Below the pieces are notes generated by a model. That model saw only the letters and a program-made list of their open reading frames with translations. It did no database searches and was not told where the DNA came from. Below are positions 13,470 to 24,316 of a stretch of DNA of 64,000 nt, one piece after another. Made by a program: the position numbers and the translations under genes. The DNA is from Lathyrus oleraceus (taxonomy: Eukaryota > Streptophyta > Magnoliopsida > Fabales > Fabaceae), in the NCBI RefSeq assembly GCF_024323335.1, contig NC_066583.1, forward strand, positions 362,553,377 through 362,617,376, in the 5' to 3' direction. Position 1 is the first letter of the stretch. Every line of letters begins with the position of its first letter.

Positions 13470-13520
13470 CGTCGAGCTCTTAACGACGTTAAACAAAGCG
13501 CTGGTTGGGAGGCAACCCAA
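13470..13520 (+). other. Conserved double hairpin after the pol stop (element A)
   Basis: Ten bases after the stop codon come two short stem-loops. Hairpin 1 is CGTCG (13470-13474) with CGACG (13484-13488). Hairpin 2 is TTGGG (13505-13509) with CCCAA (13516-13520), loop AGGCAA. Between them is TTAAACAAAGCGCT. Element B has the same layout at 55337-55385 with paired base changes in both stems, which suggests selection on RNA structure. Function unknown. Confidence 0.7.
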
Positions 13521-13590
13521 TGTTTTTAGTTGCATTTTAATTTTCTCTATTCTGTGATTTTCAGCTTTGTTAATCCTTTAGAAATTTGAA

Positions 13591-13779
13591 GTTCTGTTTT
13601 TTGCAGTTCGCGCCGCGACCTCCTGTTCGCGCCGCGAACTGATTGAATAAATTTGAGTGGGTTCTGTTTTTTGCAGTTCGCGCCGCGACCTCCTGTTCGC
13701 GCCGCGAACTGAATGAAAATTTTTAATTGGTTCTGTTTTCTGCTGTTCGCGCCGCGAACACTGTTCGCTCCGCGAACTT
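13591..13779 (+). repeat. Three ~70-bp tandem repeats, each with two palindromes
   Basis: Units start at 13591, 13661 and 13730, each opening GTTCTGTTTT. Each carries two copies of GTTCGCGCCGCGAAC or a near variant (starts 13606/13625, 13676/13695, 13745/13763), 18-19 bp apart. The array lies between the pol gene and the leader of the next gene. Confidence 0.95.
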
Positions 13780-13794
13780 TGCGTGACAGAACCA

Positions 13795-13948
13795 TTTAAA
13801 TACTGTTTAGGTCATTTCTTTTTCATTTCAAACTTTCCTCATTTCAAATCACTTTGCCGCGCTTTCACCCCAATCTCACCAAATCTTAAAATCCTTCATC
13901 TTCCATTATTCAAATCTTCTTCTTTAGCAAGCTTTAGCGATTCAAAAG
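13795..13948 (+). promoter_or_regulatory. Candidate internal promoter and leader exon of element A ORF2
   Basis: A TATA-like TTTAAATA (13795-13802) sits just after the palindrome array. It is followed by about 146 nt of pyrimidine-rich leader without a single ATG, ending in TTCAAAAG before GTATGT, a good splice donor at 13949. This is the layout of a plant gene promoter plus non-coding first exon. It is inferred from sequence only; expression by splicing from the LTR transcript remains possible. Confidence 0.45.
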
Positions 13949-14289
13949 GTATGTATCCTAAAAATTCTCTTTTCCAATCCCTTTTTGGGTTTTTCAATTA
14001 GGGTTGGTTACAAATCAAATTTCTCTGTTGAATACTGTTTGAAATCACTATGCATGTTTAAATTAGAATAGGATTAGTGTAGGGTTGAGCATTTTGGCTG
14101 GTTGGGAGTAGTTTAATCCCTCAATGGTGGAACCCTAGGAAGTTTTGGGGATTTCCTGAATTCGCAGAGTTCGCGCCGCGAACTACCCTTCGCGCCGCGA
14201 ACTGTGAATTCCAGAGCCATTTTCTTTTTGTTAATTGCTGGCTAATGCTGTTCATATTTGTTCTGTGGTTGTTCTGGTGTTGATTGCAG
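13949..14289 (+). other. Candidate 5' leader intron of element A ORF2
   Basis: Donor AAAAG/GTATGT at 13948/13949 and acceptor TGATTGCAG ending at 14289, preceded by a T/G-rich tract; the gene's ATG follows immediately. The 341-nt segment contains several upstream ATGs (for example 13951 and about 14050) that would block translation if retained, whereas the leader exon has none. It also contains a palindrome pair (14169-14183, 14188-14202). Confidence 0.5.
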
Positions 14290-15492
14290 ATGTCTAAGAG
14301 AACTAAAACCATGGCACCTCCTCAGGCCCGTTCTATCCGAAGGTTCATCAGTGAGGAACACGAAGCACGATTTGAGAGCCTCGTCAAGAGAACCATTTTG
14401 CCTGAAAGGTTTATTCGGCTAGCTCCAACCGGGGTGTATCACAGCGTGGTTGCGGCTTTTGAGCAAAGAAAGTGGATGAAGTTATGCGAGCCGGAAGCCG
14501 CAATCAACTACGACCTTGTCCGAGAATTTTATGCGAATGCGATGCATCGCGAGGAGGGTACGACTTTCATTTACCGGTCCAGGGTAAGGGGCAAGATTGT
14601 TTCATTTGGAAGGGATGACATTAATTCTTATCTAGGTAATCCCTTAACTCTTGGAGAGGGTGAGAGTTGTGAGTACAGTATCATGGAGGTAGCCAACAGG
14701 TGGAATCTGGAAGCGGTCAATGCCACCCTATGTCTCAGTGGAAAATCTTATGAAGTGAATGATCAAGGGCATCCGAAATTGTGGAAAAGGGAAAATTTCA
14801 ATTTGGAAGCTAGGGCTTTTTTGGTGCTACTGTTGACTAATATCAGACCAAGAAGCCACACCACCACAATTCCTATGGATGTCGGGTGTCTATTGTACTG
14901 CATCATGATCGGGAAGTCGGTGGATGTCGCAGCCCTCATTGCAGGAGAATTGAGAAAGATAGTGTTAAGCGGAACCAATTTCGGGGGCAAAGCTGGTGTG
15001 CTAGCTTATCCAGGACTTATCATGGGACTGTGCCGTAAGGCAAATGTTCCCATCCCTGAGGAAGTACACTTCTCGATCACCAGTGTGATCAGTGACGCTT
15101 ATTTGAACAGGTTTCTGCAAAACCCAAATGAAAAGACTGATGCATCTGGTACTTCTTCCTCTCGAGCCCGAGCCAGATCCCGACCTCAACCTCAACCTCA
15201 AAGTACCCCAGATTTTGATCAGATGGCATTTGCCAACTACTGCTATGAGAATTTTGAGGCCTCTAGGAGGTCTCAATCCTTTCTTTTCGATGCCATGCAG
15301 CAGCAGTTCCAAAACACGTTTCTGGTACCAGAGGCCCGAACTTTTCCATCGCAAGCTGACTATGCAGCTTATGCTAATTGGCCTGTGGGCAGGCCAAATT
15401 TTATGGGGGGTGCAGGAGGTAGTGCTGACCCAAATGAGGAGATGGAAGATGTTCTCGGAAGTGTAGGTGGTGATGAAGAGGAGGAGGATTGA
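14290..15492 (+). CDS. Element A ORF2, plant-transposon-type protein after pol
   Basis: 400 codons from the ATG directly after the candidate splice acceptor; a non-ATG start at 14284 would lie inside the acceptor and is rejected. The N-terminal two thirds (NYDLVREFYANAM; VRGKIVSFGRDDINSYLG; LEARAFLVLLLTNIRPRSH; MDVGCLLYCIMIGKSVDV) resemble what I recall of the 'putative plant transposon protein' family found in plant retroelements. The tail has an Arg/Ser/Pro/Gln-rich segment (SSRARARSRPQPQPQ) and an acidic end (GGDEEEED). It occupies the position called 'env-like' in Athila, but I see no signal peptide or clear membrane segment, so an envelope role is not supported. The family's function is unknown to me. 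A related broken gene lies in element C (39566-41770). Confidence 0.85.
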   Translation: MSKRTKTMAPPQARSIRRFISEEHEARFESLVKRTILPERFIRLAPTGVYHSVVAAFEQRKWMKLCEPEAAINYDLVREFYANAMHREEGTTFIYRSRVRGKIVSFGRDDINSYLGNPLTLGEGESCEYSIMEVANRWNLEAVNATLCLSGKSYEVNDQGHPKLWKRENFNLEARAFLVLLLTNIRPRSHTTTIPMDVGCLLYCIMIGKSVDVAALIAGELRKIVLSGTNFGGKAGVLAYPGLIMGLCRKANVPIPEEVHFSITSVISDAYLNRFLQNPNEKTDASGTSSSRARARSRPQPQPQSTPDFDQMAFANYCYENFEASRRSQSFLFDAMQQQFQNTFLVPEARTFPSQADYAAYANWPVGRPNFMGGAGGSADPNEEMEDVLGSVGGDEEEED

Positions 15493-16976
15493 ATTTGTGG
15501 AGTTTTGAGAGTGTTGTATGTTTGAGTTTCTTTTTTACTTATTCTGTTTTTGTTTTTAGGAATTTTGTAATGTACTTTTGGGTGGCTCTAGTTCACCATG
15601 ACTTTACCTTAGCACTTTAATTTTTCTTTAGTATTTTGATAATTGCATGAATACTTTTTGAAATTTAAGTGTGTTTTAATCAAATATTGGTTTGCCAACA
15701 TTTTTGTTTAATTGTTCTTACTCATAAGTCAAGCTTTAAGCAACCGAGAAATGATCGCAAAGAAAGAAGCATAGGACACTTCGAGTGGTGATGATAAGAA
15801 TTAGTGTCGGCATTTCAAGGTACACTTTATCGCTTTCTAGACTTAACATGAGTAGTTTGATGGTGTGTGCAAATTCCATGTCATAAATTCATTGAAGTAT
15901 ATGTCATTTTTGAATCAAAATAGGACTTAGCCAGTTGTGAGGAGACTTTCCATTGTACACTAAAAAGCGGGAAACCGAGCATTGTTTTAACTCATTCTTA
16001 TCATGCTAAATCATGCATCAATCCATTTTTGTGTGAAATTTTTGAAAATGATAGAGGCATTGTTTGTGAGAAAAACCACTTGACCAAAAAGTTTGAATCA
16101 ACTAACCTTGTGAGGAATAATCCTTAGTTAACCCCCTTTGAGCTTAATTTAGGATTCATTTGATTGATCATTGTAAAATCAATTGAAAATTGTGGAATAA
16201 ATGAATCCTAATTTCTTTCGTATCAGTTGAAACCTCAAACCGAGTTGTTTGCAAAATTTTGCCTTTTGCTTATGTCTAAGTAGGGAGCATTATTGAATGA
16301 ATTTGGTTTTGGAATCTAAAGTTGGGGAGAGTAAAGTGAAAAGTTGATTAGAAACTTGGAAAAGTGAGTTTCTATGAAAGGGTAAAAATATGAAAAGAAA
16401 CAAGAAAAAGAAATCACCCTTGAAACCATAGAGCATAGAAAAAAAATTAGAAAAAGAAAAGCAAAGGAAATGCTCATGGTTGTGTGGATTTAAAAAGAAA
16501 AAGAAAAAGATAGGGATCAAAGAAAGGGAAATTGTGTAGAGTGAATCTTTGGGAATGCTCCCTTAGGATAGGCAATTTGGTTGAATTGTCTTAATCATAT
16601 CCTTTCTTGTAACCTAAGCCACATTACAACCCTTGAAAGACCTCTTGATTCTCATTTTTCACATGATTTGGTACTTGTTGTGATAACCGCATGATTTGAG
16701 TTGTTGTTGATTTAATTGCTTGGATGAGTGAAAGTAACCCTTCATGTTATTCATCATTATTATGATGTGTGTGTAAGCTTGATTCAATTTTGACATATAT
16801 GGCTTTGAATTCCTTGGAATGATTTTTGCACTTTACCATTTCCCTTATTCATATTTTGTCTAGAATTGAGATAGGTGAATTGAGAAAATGCCAAACACTT
16901 TTGAACCATTTGAATGTTCTTGGTAAATCCTTGTTTCAATCTTTTGTGTCATTGCTTTGATTGTAAGGGTGGAAAC
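15493..16976 (+). other. 3' non-coding region of element A
   Basis: About 1.5 kb without a gene. It contains a second copy of the polypurine tract (16319-16332) and then a purine-rich stretch to about 16520. Apparent minus-strand frames here are low-complexity Phe/Leu/Ser runs from the purine tract and are not genes. Confidence 0.7.
16319..16332 (+). other. Internal second polypurine tract (element A)
   Basis: AAGTTGGGGAGAGT is identical over 14 bases to the tract next to the 3' LTR (17003-17016), 684 bp upstream of it. It could prime plus-strand DNA synthesis at a second place. Confidence 0.6.
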
Positions 16977-17016
16977 TTTTGTTTAGGGACAAACAAAATG
17001 CTAAGTTGGGGAGAGT
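16977..17016 (+). other. Hairpin plus polypurine tract before the 3' LTR (element A)
   Basis: TTTTGTTT (16977-16984) pairs with AAACAAAA (16991-16998) around the loop AGGGAC. It is followed by the purine tract AAGTTGGGGAGAGT (17003-17016), which abuts the 3' LTR and should prime plus-strand synthesis. Element B has an equivalent hairpin and tract. Confidence 0.75.
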
Positions 17017-18183
17017 TGTTAGGGACCAATTTGTACTACTTTTTATACCATTTTATTGGTCCCTTTTACCAAGTTTTGATTTAATTACACACTTTTATCT
17101 TCACTATTTTGTATAAATGCAATTAGGTTTAATTTATTTTGTTTTGAATAGTTATTTCACATTTTATGTTAGTTTTGTAGAATTTTGGATAAGCAAGACC
17201 TTGGATTGCAACAATACATTTTGGAGGAAGCTTGCCAAACAAGGAAGCTGGAGAAGCAACAGTTCGCGCCGCGAACTTCCTTCGCGCCGCGAAGGCTGCG
17301 AATCCAGCAAGCTGCCCAGGGTCAAAAGTGCTGCTGTGCAGGAAAAGTTAATTGCCATTTTGATGTCTGCTTGGGAATTGCTTTTCTGCTTTAGATGACA
17401 AAGTCCAATTAGGGAAATGTCAACCTTTTTTGGTAGAGACAAAATACATTAACCTAGGGCATTGAAAAATTATTCATTATCATTCATACATTGTTCTAGA
17501 GAGCTTTTGTAAGGGAGAAAAACAAAGTTTTTCTACTAAAACTTTCTGCTTTGTAACAATGGTGATGAGGAGCTAAACTCCCTTTTGTCAAGATTGGAGG
17601 TAGTAGCTATTCTCATCTGTTTATGTATTCACTTTGATTTATATATGAGATAAAGATTGTTGATGTATTGAACACTGTTTTTGCTTTAAGTTGAAAACCA
17701 GATTTGAGTAGTTGTCGAGAGAGATTACTCGAGTTTAGACATAAAACAGATTTTCAAGTAGTGAATAAGTTGTAGAGATAGATTTATTCATTACTATTCT
17801 TTGATATTGAACATTAAAGATTGCTATATTGATAGTTAGGTGGAGAGATCGTCTAAGGATCAATATAGTGATTATCACGATATCATTTAGACATAAATGA
17901 CTTTGAGAGGATATTTGAACATCATCAATAATCTTGAATCTAGTTATTTATCATAAGGAATCATAAACATTTGAAATAGTGAACTCCAATCTTGCCAAGC
18001 TTTTATATTTGACTAAAACCATTTCATAGTTTTTGTTAACATTTATTAACAAGATATTTTTCCAAACAAAACAACCCTGTTACTTTCTAAACTTATAACA
18101 TTTGAATTATAGAACGGCGGTAATATTACCCAATCTCTGTGGATACGATATAAAAATATTTGCCGAAGATATACTTTTCAACA
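17017..18183 (+). repeat. 3' LTR of element A
   Basis: Same length as the 5' LTR, with three base differences seen by eye. The palindrome pair (17262-17276 and 17280-17294) is intact here. TATA box copy at 17112-17118. Confidence 0.97.
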
Positions 18184-18188
18184 GTATG

Positions 18189-19108
18189 TAAAGGTATATG
18201 GTCAATGCCAACATCATGAGGATATTCACAACACCCATTGTCAAAACTACACATGTCGACATCACCTTAGTCTTTCTCACAATGGGGATGGATATTCTAT
18301 ACCCTTTTCCTTTAGCGTAGGGGAAACCTAAATTTTGATTATGGCAGTAGATTACTTTACCAATTGGATTGAAGCAGAAGCAGAAGCATTGGCAAGGATC
18401 ACAATGGCCAACATCTTAAAACTTTTCAAGAGTGACATCCTAGACAGGTACATGATCCCTTAAGCCGTCATGACAAATAAAGAAATGAATTTTACATGTA
18501 ATAACTTCAAGAATATTTTAGAAGACTTGAAGGTCAAACGACATTTCACATTAGAAGAACATCCCTAAACGAATTGACAAACCAAAGCAGCGAATCAAGT
18601 AGTTTTGAGGGGGTTGAAGCGAAGACTTGAAGCGACCAAGGGAAATTGGGCATATGAGCTCCCACATGTCCTTTAGGATTACCAAATTACCCCATTCAAA
18701 AAATGGCGAGACTCCCTTTCAGTTGATGTACGAGACCAAAGTTGTCATCCCTGTTGAAGTTGAAGATCCCAGTTGGAGGAAGACACACCCCTTATAAAAA
18801 AGGGTAATGTTGAACCATTAAGAGAAGAGGTAGAATTATTGGAAGAGAGAAGGAAGGCCACATCCCTCATAAGTGTCACCGTCAAGCAGACAACAATAAC
18901 CAAATACAACAACCAAGTTTGACCCGTAGATTTTAAACTCGAAGTTCTCATGTTAAGACATGCCGACATTGAATGGAAAATTCTGGAGACAGGAAACTCA
19001 CAGCCAATTAGGAAGGATTGTATAGGATCAAGACCAAGAAGCGGAACCTACACTTTAGACACATTGAATGTTGAGCCCATCCCAAGGATGTGGAAAATTG
19101 CAAAATAG
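18189..19108 (+). pseudogene. Tat-lineage gypsy pol remnant, integrase (part 2)
   Basis: Continues the gene cut at 6688. Readable integrase fragments in order are YFTNWIEAEAEALARITMAN, LKLFKSDILDRYMIP, ANQVVLRGLKRRLEATKGNW, and a C-terminal LRHADIEWKI...PRSGTYTLDTLNVEPIPRMW ending at the stop 19106-19108. Stops and at least two frameshifts make it inactive. The HHCC zinc finger was split by element A. Confidence 0.8.
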
Positions 19109-19757
19109 CTAAGTAATCCAAATTTTGCCCAAAAATTATAGTTACTTATCCTCATATATAATATCTTTATATAAATAATACAATTCTCTTTGTTAGAATT
19201 ATGTCAATTTCTATTAAAGATAGAAGGGAACAAGGAAATTATGGAATACTAAGTCATATCTGACACACTCCCTCTTGGTATCCAACCACTCTAGAACATA
19301 GACAGTGAAGCCCAAGATACGTTTACCTCGAACTGGGCTTAAACCTAAGGGTAGTAAAAAGGATCTGACCTTTGGTCAGGAACAATCTTCATTGATGTCG
19401 AAGCTTACACCAGTTACCAATGATGGGACGAGTAAGAATCAAACAAAGCCTTAAAAGTGAAAAGGATGAAACAAAATTGTGGGCTAAAACGATAAAAAAA
19501 TTATAGGTGAAAATGATGAAACAAAATCATAGGCGAAAACGATGAAAAACACTCATAGGTGAAAACGATTAAAAAAATCGTGGGAGAAAACAATGAAAAA
19601 AAAATCGTAGGCGAATATAGAATTAAACAAAGTCGCAGGTCGTCAAAATGACATAATGCTAGAGTAGTACAACCATTAAACAAAGAAAAGCTAATAAATT
19701 ATCTTGTTCAAGTAAATTAGTTGCAAGAAGTCCCAAATGAATTAAAGTTTACAAAAG
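19109..19757. repeat. Tat-element spacer with ~26-bp tandem repeats
   Basis: Between pol and the antisense ORF. From about 19455 to 19620 a unit like ATAGGCGAAAACGATGAAAA recurs with a period of roughly 26-27 bp, four to five degenerate copies. No gene. Confidence 0.6.
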
Positions 19758-22244
19758 TCATCCCTCATTCTCCTCATTCTCCTTATGGTCACTAATAATC
19801 TCCTTGTTAATAACCACCTTCTCAGGGTCCATCCTCTTTCGAATAACCTGAACACCTAGACACATCACCTCTAGATGGTCGACAATATTCTCGAAAGCAT
19901 CATAAACAACCTTCATGCCTTCATCAAAGGTGTTGTTGCGATTTTTCTTTAATGCTACAATATGTTCCTTATGCGAGGCCCTGTCCTCCTTTAAAGCATC
20001 CTCATCTACTTTAACTTGAGTGGATAATCTCCATGGAAGTCTTTGCATTTTATAGGGACTTTTATTTATCATCTAGAGACCACTGCAGACTAGTACCTTA
20101 GCATCCAAGTTAGAAGGAGTGCCATAGGTATCCATGTCTTTTTTTGGAGATTAGACAGCCTTTCTAGCTCCTTCTGAAGCCCTGAAACCTTTTATTGAAG
20201 AAGACTCCATTAATCGAAAACAACCTTGTACTTTCCCCTTAATTTCTCCTTCTCTTTAGAAGGGTTACCTAAAGCAAGTGTTTCTCCATGTCCAAAAGTT
20301 ACTAGAGCCATCAAAGAGGCACCTCGAAACATATAAGAATATGTCTTCGCTATCAGTTGTACTTTACCCATGTCAGAGAAACTATAGATATAAGCAACAC
20401 CTTGTTTGGAGACATAGGCTCGTGCTTTCTGCGAAGTGAGGGACACTTGGGAGGGAAGAGTGGTTAGAAATTCCGGATGAGTATTTTTAGTGTCGAGAAT
20501 AGTAATCTTTGCAGCACCAAAACCAGATGACTTAGATCTCTTTTCTAGACCTTCTTCCTGTAGATGTTCCTTGCCCTGCCCCTGTTAGTTGTTATTTTTG
20601 GATTTCGAAGCTAACAATTATTTGACTTTTTCCTCTACTTTTATTCTTGAGCTGGTTGGGTTTGGTTAGTTAGCAAAGCCTTAGCATCTGGAACATACTA
20701 TTTTATCTTCACCTTTGGTTGAGTTGAAGTGGAAATAGGAAGAGGGGTTCGGAGCACGTCAACTGCCACACTGGCATTCTTCTTCCTAAAGAGATTCTTG
20801 ACGGGATCCATGGTATCTTAGAAAAGAGAAAATATAGTTAGTAAGTTTTAAAAGAATGTTATAAACAAGTAAAAATATAAATTTCCCTCCTCACCAAAGA
20901 TTTCTTTTCTTTCCTAAGCATCCACTGCGTCCACTACTGCTCAAGTATTAATGAGTTATCTCTTTGGCATATAGGGACCTACATTAGAAGGACCTTTATC
21001 TTATTTATAACCCAAGTTCTCCCAGAAGGTTGTCAAATCCTCTTCCATCGACACTTCTTATAGGTTAATATAATCATAAGGAACAACATAAGTGTGCAAA
21101 TATCGAATGAATTAGCTCCAAGCCCGGATCCAAGACTAAAGGTTCGGTCGGGGAAGATTGTCCCACAGGGACCCTGAAGAATACAAAATGGGCCTCTGGA
21201 GTATGAGTAATTACCATAAGGAAGAGATCATTGAAGTTCTTTTAAGTTTTAATATATACGTTAAACATTTTAGATGCCTGACATAGTGAGAACAACCCCT
21301 GTCTGTGGCAAGGGTCATTTGAGGTGTGCGACATAGTTAAAAGATTAAAAAGGAGATTCAGAGACGACTCTTTATCTCGTTACTCACACTAATACAGGAA
21401 GATTTTAATAAAGGTCTAGGCTATTGGATGTATCTAGGAAAATACAATCTTTAAGCGCCTTAACACTCCTTCCTCAAACCCGTTGAAGGGAAACCTGAAC
21501 TTCAACCGAGAAAGTATGCATTCATAAAAAGAGAGGGAACACCTGTAAAAGTAACTCCAAATGCTTTTGCTTGTGTAGACATGTGAAACCAACCAATTAG
21601 AGGACTAACCCACTTCTACGTGAGCATCATCCGCTCTATTTGCACTACCATAAAAGGAAATATTCCCCAATATTTTAGGATCCATCTAGTGGTATAGACC
21701 GGCATCCCCCGAATCCACCAAACCTTCATGCTTCCATCAAACCATGCCATCATGACTATCATGAAAAATATAATAACGATTAGAAACTGTATATTTGACT
21801 CTGAAAATTAAGGTGACACTTAATTTCTATATCACTACGGCCTCAGTCATGCGCTTCCCTAAAAGTGTTAGTTAAATATCCAACCTGCCACTCATTTTGA
21901 GTCATTATTGAAACATTTAGATATGTATGAGCCATAATATAGGAAGAAAGGAAGATAGCCACATCCCTCATATCAAAGTTGTCTAAGTTCACCTCTATAT
22001 CTTCTTCAAAAGATTCATTAGTAATTCCCTAAATAGAGGCATTAAAGGGTTCATCGCCACTTTCTGTAGAACCTTCACCAATCCTAGAACTATCGCTAAG
22101 TACGACAAGATCGGAGTTGGGACGATTAACCTCTAAAGAGTAAGCATTGGGAGCATATGAATTTTCAAATATTGTAGATGATTAAAAATCCCCACCATCA
22201 TGTTTGTTCATCATGTTCGCATGAATATTTTCTTTATGAGCCAT
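19758..22244 (-). pseudogene. Antisense ORF of the Tat-lineage element, degenerate
   Basis: On the strand opposite to pol, starting at an ATG at 22244 (MAHKENIHANMMNK) and broken by stops. Recognisable parts are PLIGWFHMSTQAKAFGVTFT and GFPSTGLRKE followed in another frame by HPIAWTFIKIFLYWCE (about 21380-21560), and a C-terminal coiled-coil-like part (ALKKNRNNTFDEGMKVV, about 19900-19960). An antisense ORF between pol and the 3' LTR is a known trait of Tat elements such as Grande and Retand; the wording resembles the 'putative gypsy type transposon' family as I recall it. Function unknown; inactive here. Confidence 0.65.
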
Positions 22245-22988
22245 AACAAAGATAAGAAAATAAAGTTGCAAAATGTAAGAAAAGGGGGCAAGAAATGGTA
22301 CCTAAATAAAGAGGTGAAGTGAAGAAACAATTAAAAGTAAGTGAAACTAAAAAAAGGACAGTGAATCAGAAAACGCACAACCCAAATAAAAGGAGAAGAT
22401 GGAAAAACCAAGGTCACCGAAGCAAAAAGATGAGGAAAGGGTTTGTGAGAATAAAATAAGTCTTAATCGTAAGAAGGAGAAAAGATTGATTGAAAAGGAA
22501 AAATAATCTCAACATGGGAGAACAAGAGAGATAATTCAATAATCTAAAATGAAATAAAATGGGAAGATCGGTCAAATCTCATCTCAGAAATATAACAACC
22601 CTTCAACGCACTCGAGCATCCTAGGGGAAAGCGACACACCCTAACCTACGAACCTAGAGCCATGTGCAAGGAAATCTTGTGAAACGTCTCAATGATAAAA
22701 CTAGCATTTAATGTGTCTGTCCCCTAAATGTCTCACACTTCTCAGCACAAGGATCCCAATCCAATTTTTTGAAAGGCTTCCCGTATGTCACACCATGAAA
22801 AGTCTTAGGGGAAATTATTCTGGGCCGACCATAAGCCTAATGCAAAATAGGTTCCACTACCATCCATCATATATAAGTCACCATGTATGCAGTCTAAGGT
22901 ACTATTCTAATCATAATTCACTTTACCATTTTATTCATTCATTGACTTGAGTGGCGAAAAGTTAATCTTACAGGTCCACCTCACTCAA
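22245..22988. other. Region without a gene downstream of the antisense ORF
   Basis: Probably 3' end and possibly LTR of the Tat-lineage element, but I could not find matching LTR sequence upstream to prove it. Short open frames here show no family resemblance. Confidence 0.4.
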
Positions 22989-23423
22989 CTATAACACCCC
23001 GATTTAATTAGTCATTTTTTTAAGACTTATTTAATTAATTAATTTAAATATTATATTGTATGATTTTGGGAGGTTTTTTCGATCACGAGAAACTATGTTA
23101 ACTAATTATATTTTAGTGGAATTTAATTAATTAATTAATTGGAAATTGGAAGGTTAGTAAGAGATGGGGTAAAAAGTATAATTATAAGAAAATAGTGAGT
23201 TAATGGAGAGAGCTTATGTTTTAGTTGGTCCATATTTGAATTAGAAAGAAATTTAATTAGCTTATAATACATATTAATAGAAATAGAAGCGAGAAGGGTT
23301 TTTAGAAAATTTGTTAGTACGTGAAAAGAAAAGAGGAGAGCAAGAGCTTCTGGAGAAAGAGATAGGGCTTTGAGAGAGAAGACCATAATAACTTGTTTTC
23401 TTGTGCTTTTGCTGAATTTACAA

Positions 23424-24255
23424 GGTAATAGGGGGAGGATTACTCATCTAAGGGTTCCTTAATCATGAAAGGGTAGAGAGGTTTTCCTTAACCTCCAATA
23501 GGATTCTCTTTTCTCTATTTTTTATGTTAATATGATAAATGATGATTGTGATTCTGTTTGTATGCCATGAATTGATGGGAAATTCATATTTGATGTTATG
23601 GTGCTTTATGTTCATGAGTTAATTGATTCAATGATGAATTTGTGTTAAAATTGTGTATTTTAAAGTATGAACATAATTGATTTAATTCATGATAAAAGTG
23701 ATGGATTAAGTGTTTAATCAATGGGTAATTGATGTATTAATCATAGTAGGATATGTATTCGATATGGTATTACTGTTTGGTGATGGTATATGATGTATTT
23801 GGATGTTATAATGAGAGTTGAGATGACGTATGAGGGATAGGTAATAGGAGGAGGATTACTCATCTAAGGGTTCCTTAATCATGAAAGGGTAGAGAGGTTT
23901 TCCTTAACCTCCAATAGGATTCTCTTTTCTCTATTTTTTATGTTAATATGATAAATGATGATTGTGATTCTGTTTGTATGCCATGAATTGATGGGAAATT
24001 CATATTTGATGTTATGGTGCTTTATGTTCATGAGTTAATTGATTCAATGATGAATTTGTGTTAAAATTGTGTATTTTAAAGTATGAACATAATTGATTTA
24101 ATTCATGATAAAAGTGATAGATTAAGTGTTTAATCAATGGATAATTGATGTATTAATCATAGTAGGATATGTATTCGATGTGGTATTACTGTTTGGTGAT
24201 GTTATATGATGTATTTGGATGTTATAATGAGAGTTGAGATGACGTATGAGGGATA
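23424..24255 (+). repeat. 416-bp tandem duplication
   Basis: 23424-23839 and 23840-24255 are two adjacent copies of 416 bp with about five differences (roughly 1%), and the first bases of a third unit (GGTAAT) follow at 24256. A recent unequal exchange or replication slip inside the LTR-like repeat. Confidence 0.95.
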
Positions 24256-24316
24256 GGTAATGGGGAAGATGAAGTTAACGTGTGAAAAACTGCGATTTTT
24301 GGAAATTTGGATGATG

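Larger units (their letters stand above)
6689..18183 (+). mobile_element. Element A: complete Athila-lineage LTR retrotransposon
   Basis: An 11,495-bp element with two 1,167-bp LTRs (6689-7855 and 17017-18183) that begin TGTTAGGG and end TTCAACA. It is flanked by the 5-bp duplication GTATG (6684-6688 and 18184-18188). It has a tRNA-Asp primer site, an intact gag-pol, one further gene, and a polypurine tract. I count three LTR differences (6942/17270, 7043/17371, 7197/17525), or 0.26%, so insertion was recent. Removing the element and one GTATG joins the disrupted Tat integrase reading AKEYV to KVYGQCQHHEDIH in frame, which confirms the boundaries. Athila assignment rests on the fused gag-pol, the tRNA-Asp site, the absence of a chromodomain and the extra gene after pol. 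Confidence 0.97.

Noticed and set aside
13795..13948. E2F-type sites in the element A palindromes
   Set aside because: TTCGCGCC resembles E2F sites, but the flanking base (C or G) does not fit the plant consensus, so no factor is named.
14290..15492. Calling element A ORF2 a retroviral-type envelope
   Set aside because: No signal peptide, no clear transmembrane anchor, no cleavage site; only the position after pol matches.
16290..16520. Phe-rich minus-strand frame in the element A 3' region
   Set aside because: It is the complement of a purine-rich tract; low complexity, not a membrane protein.
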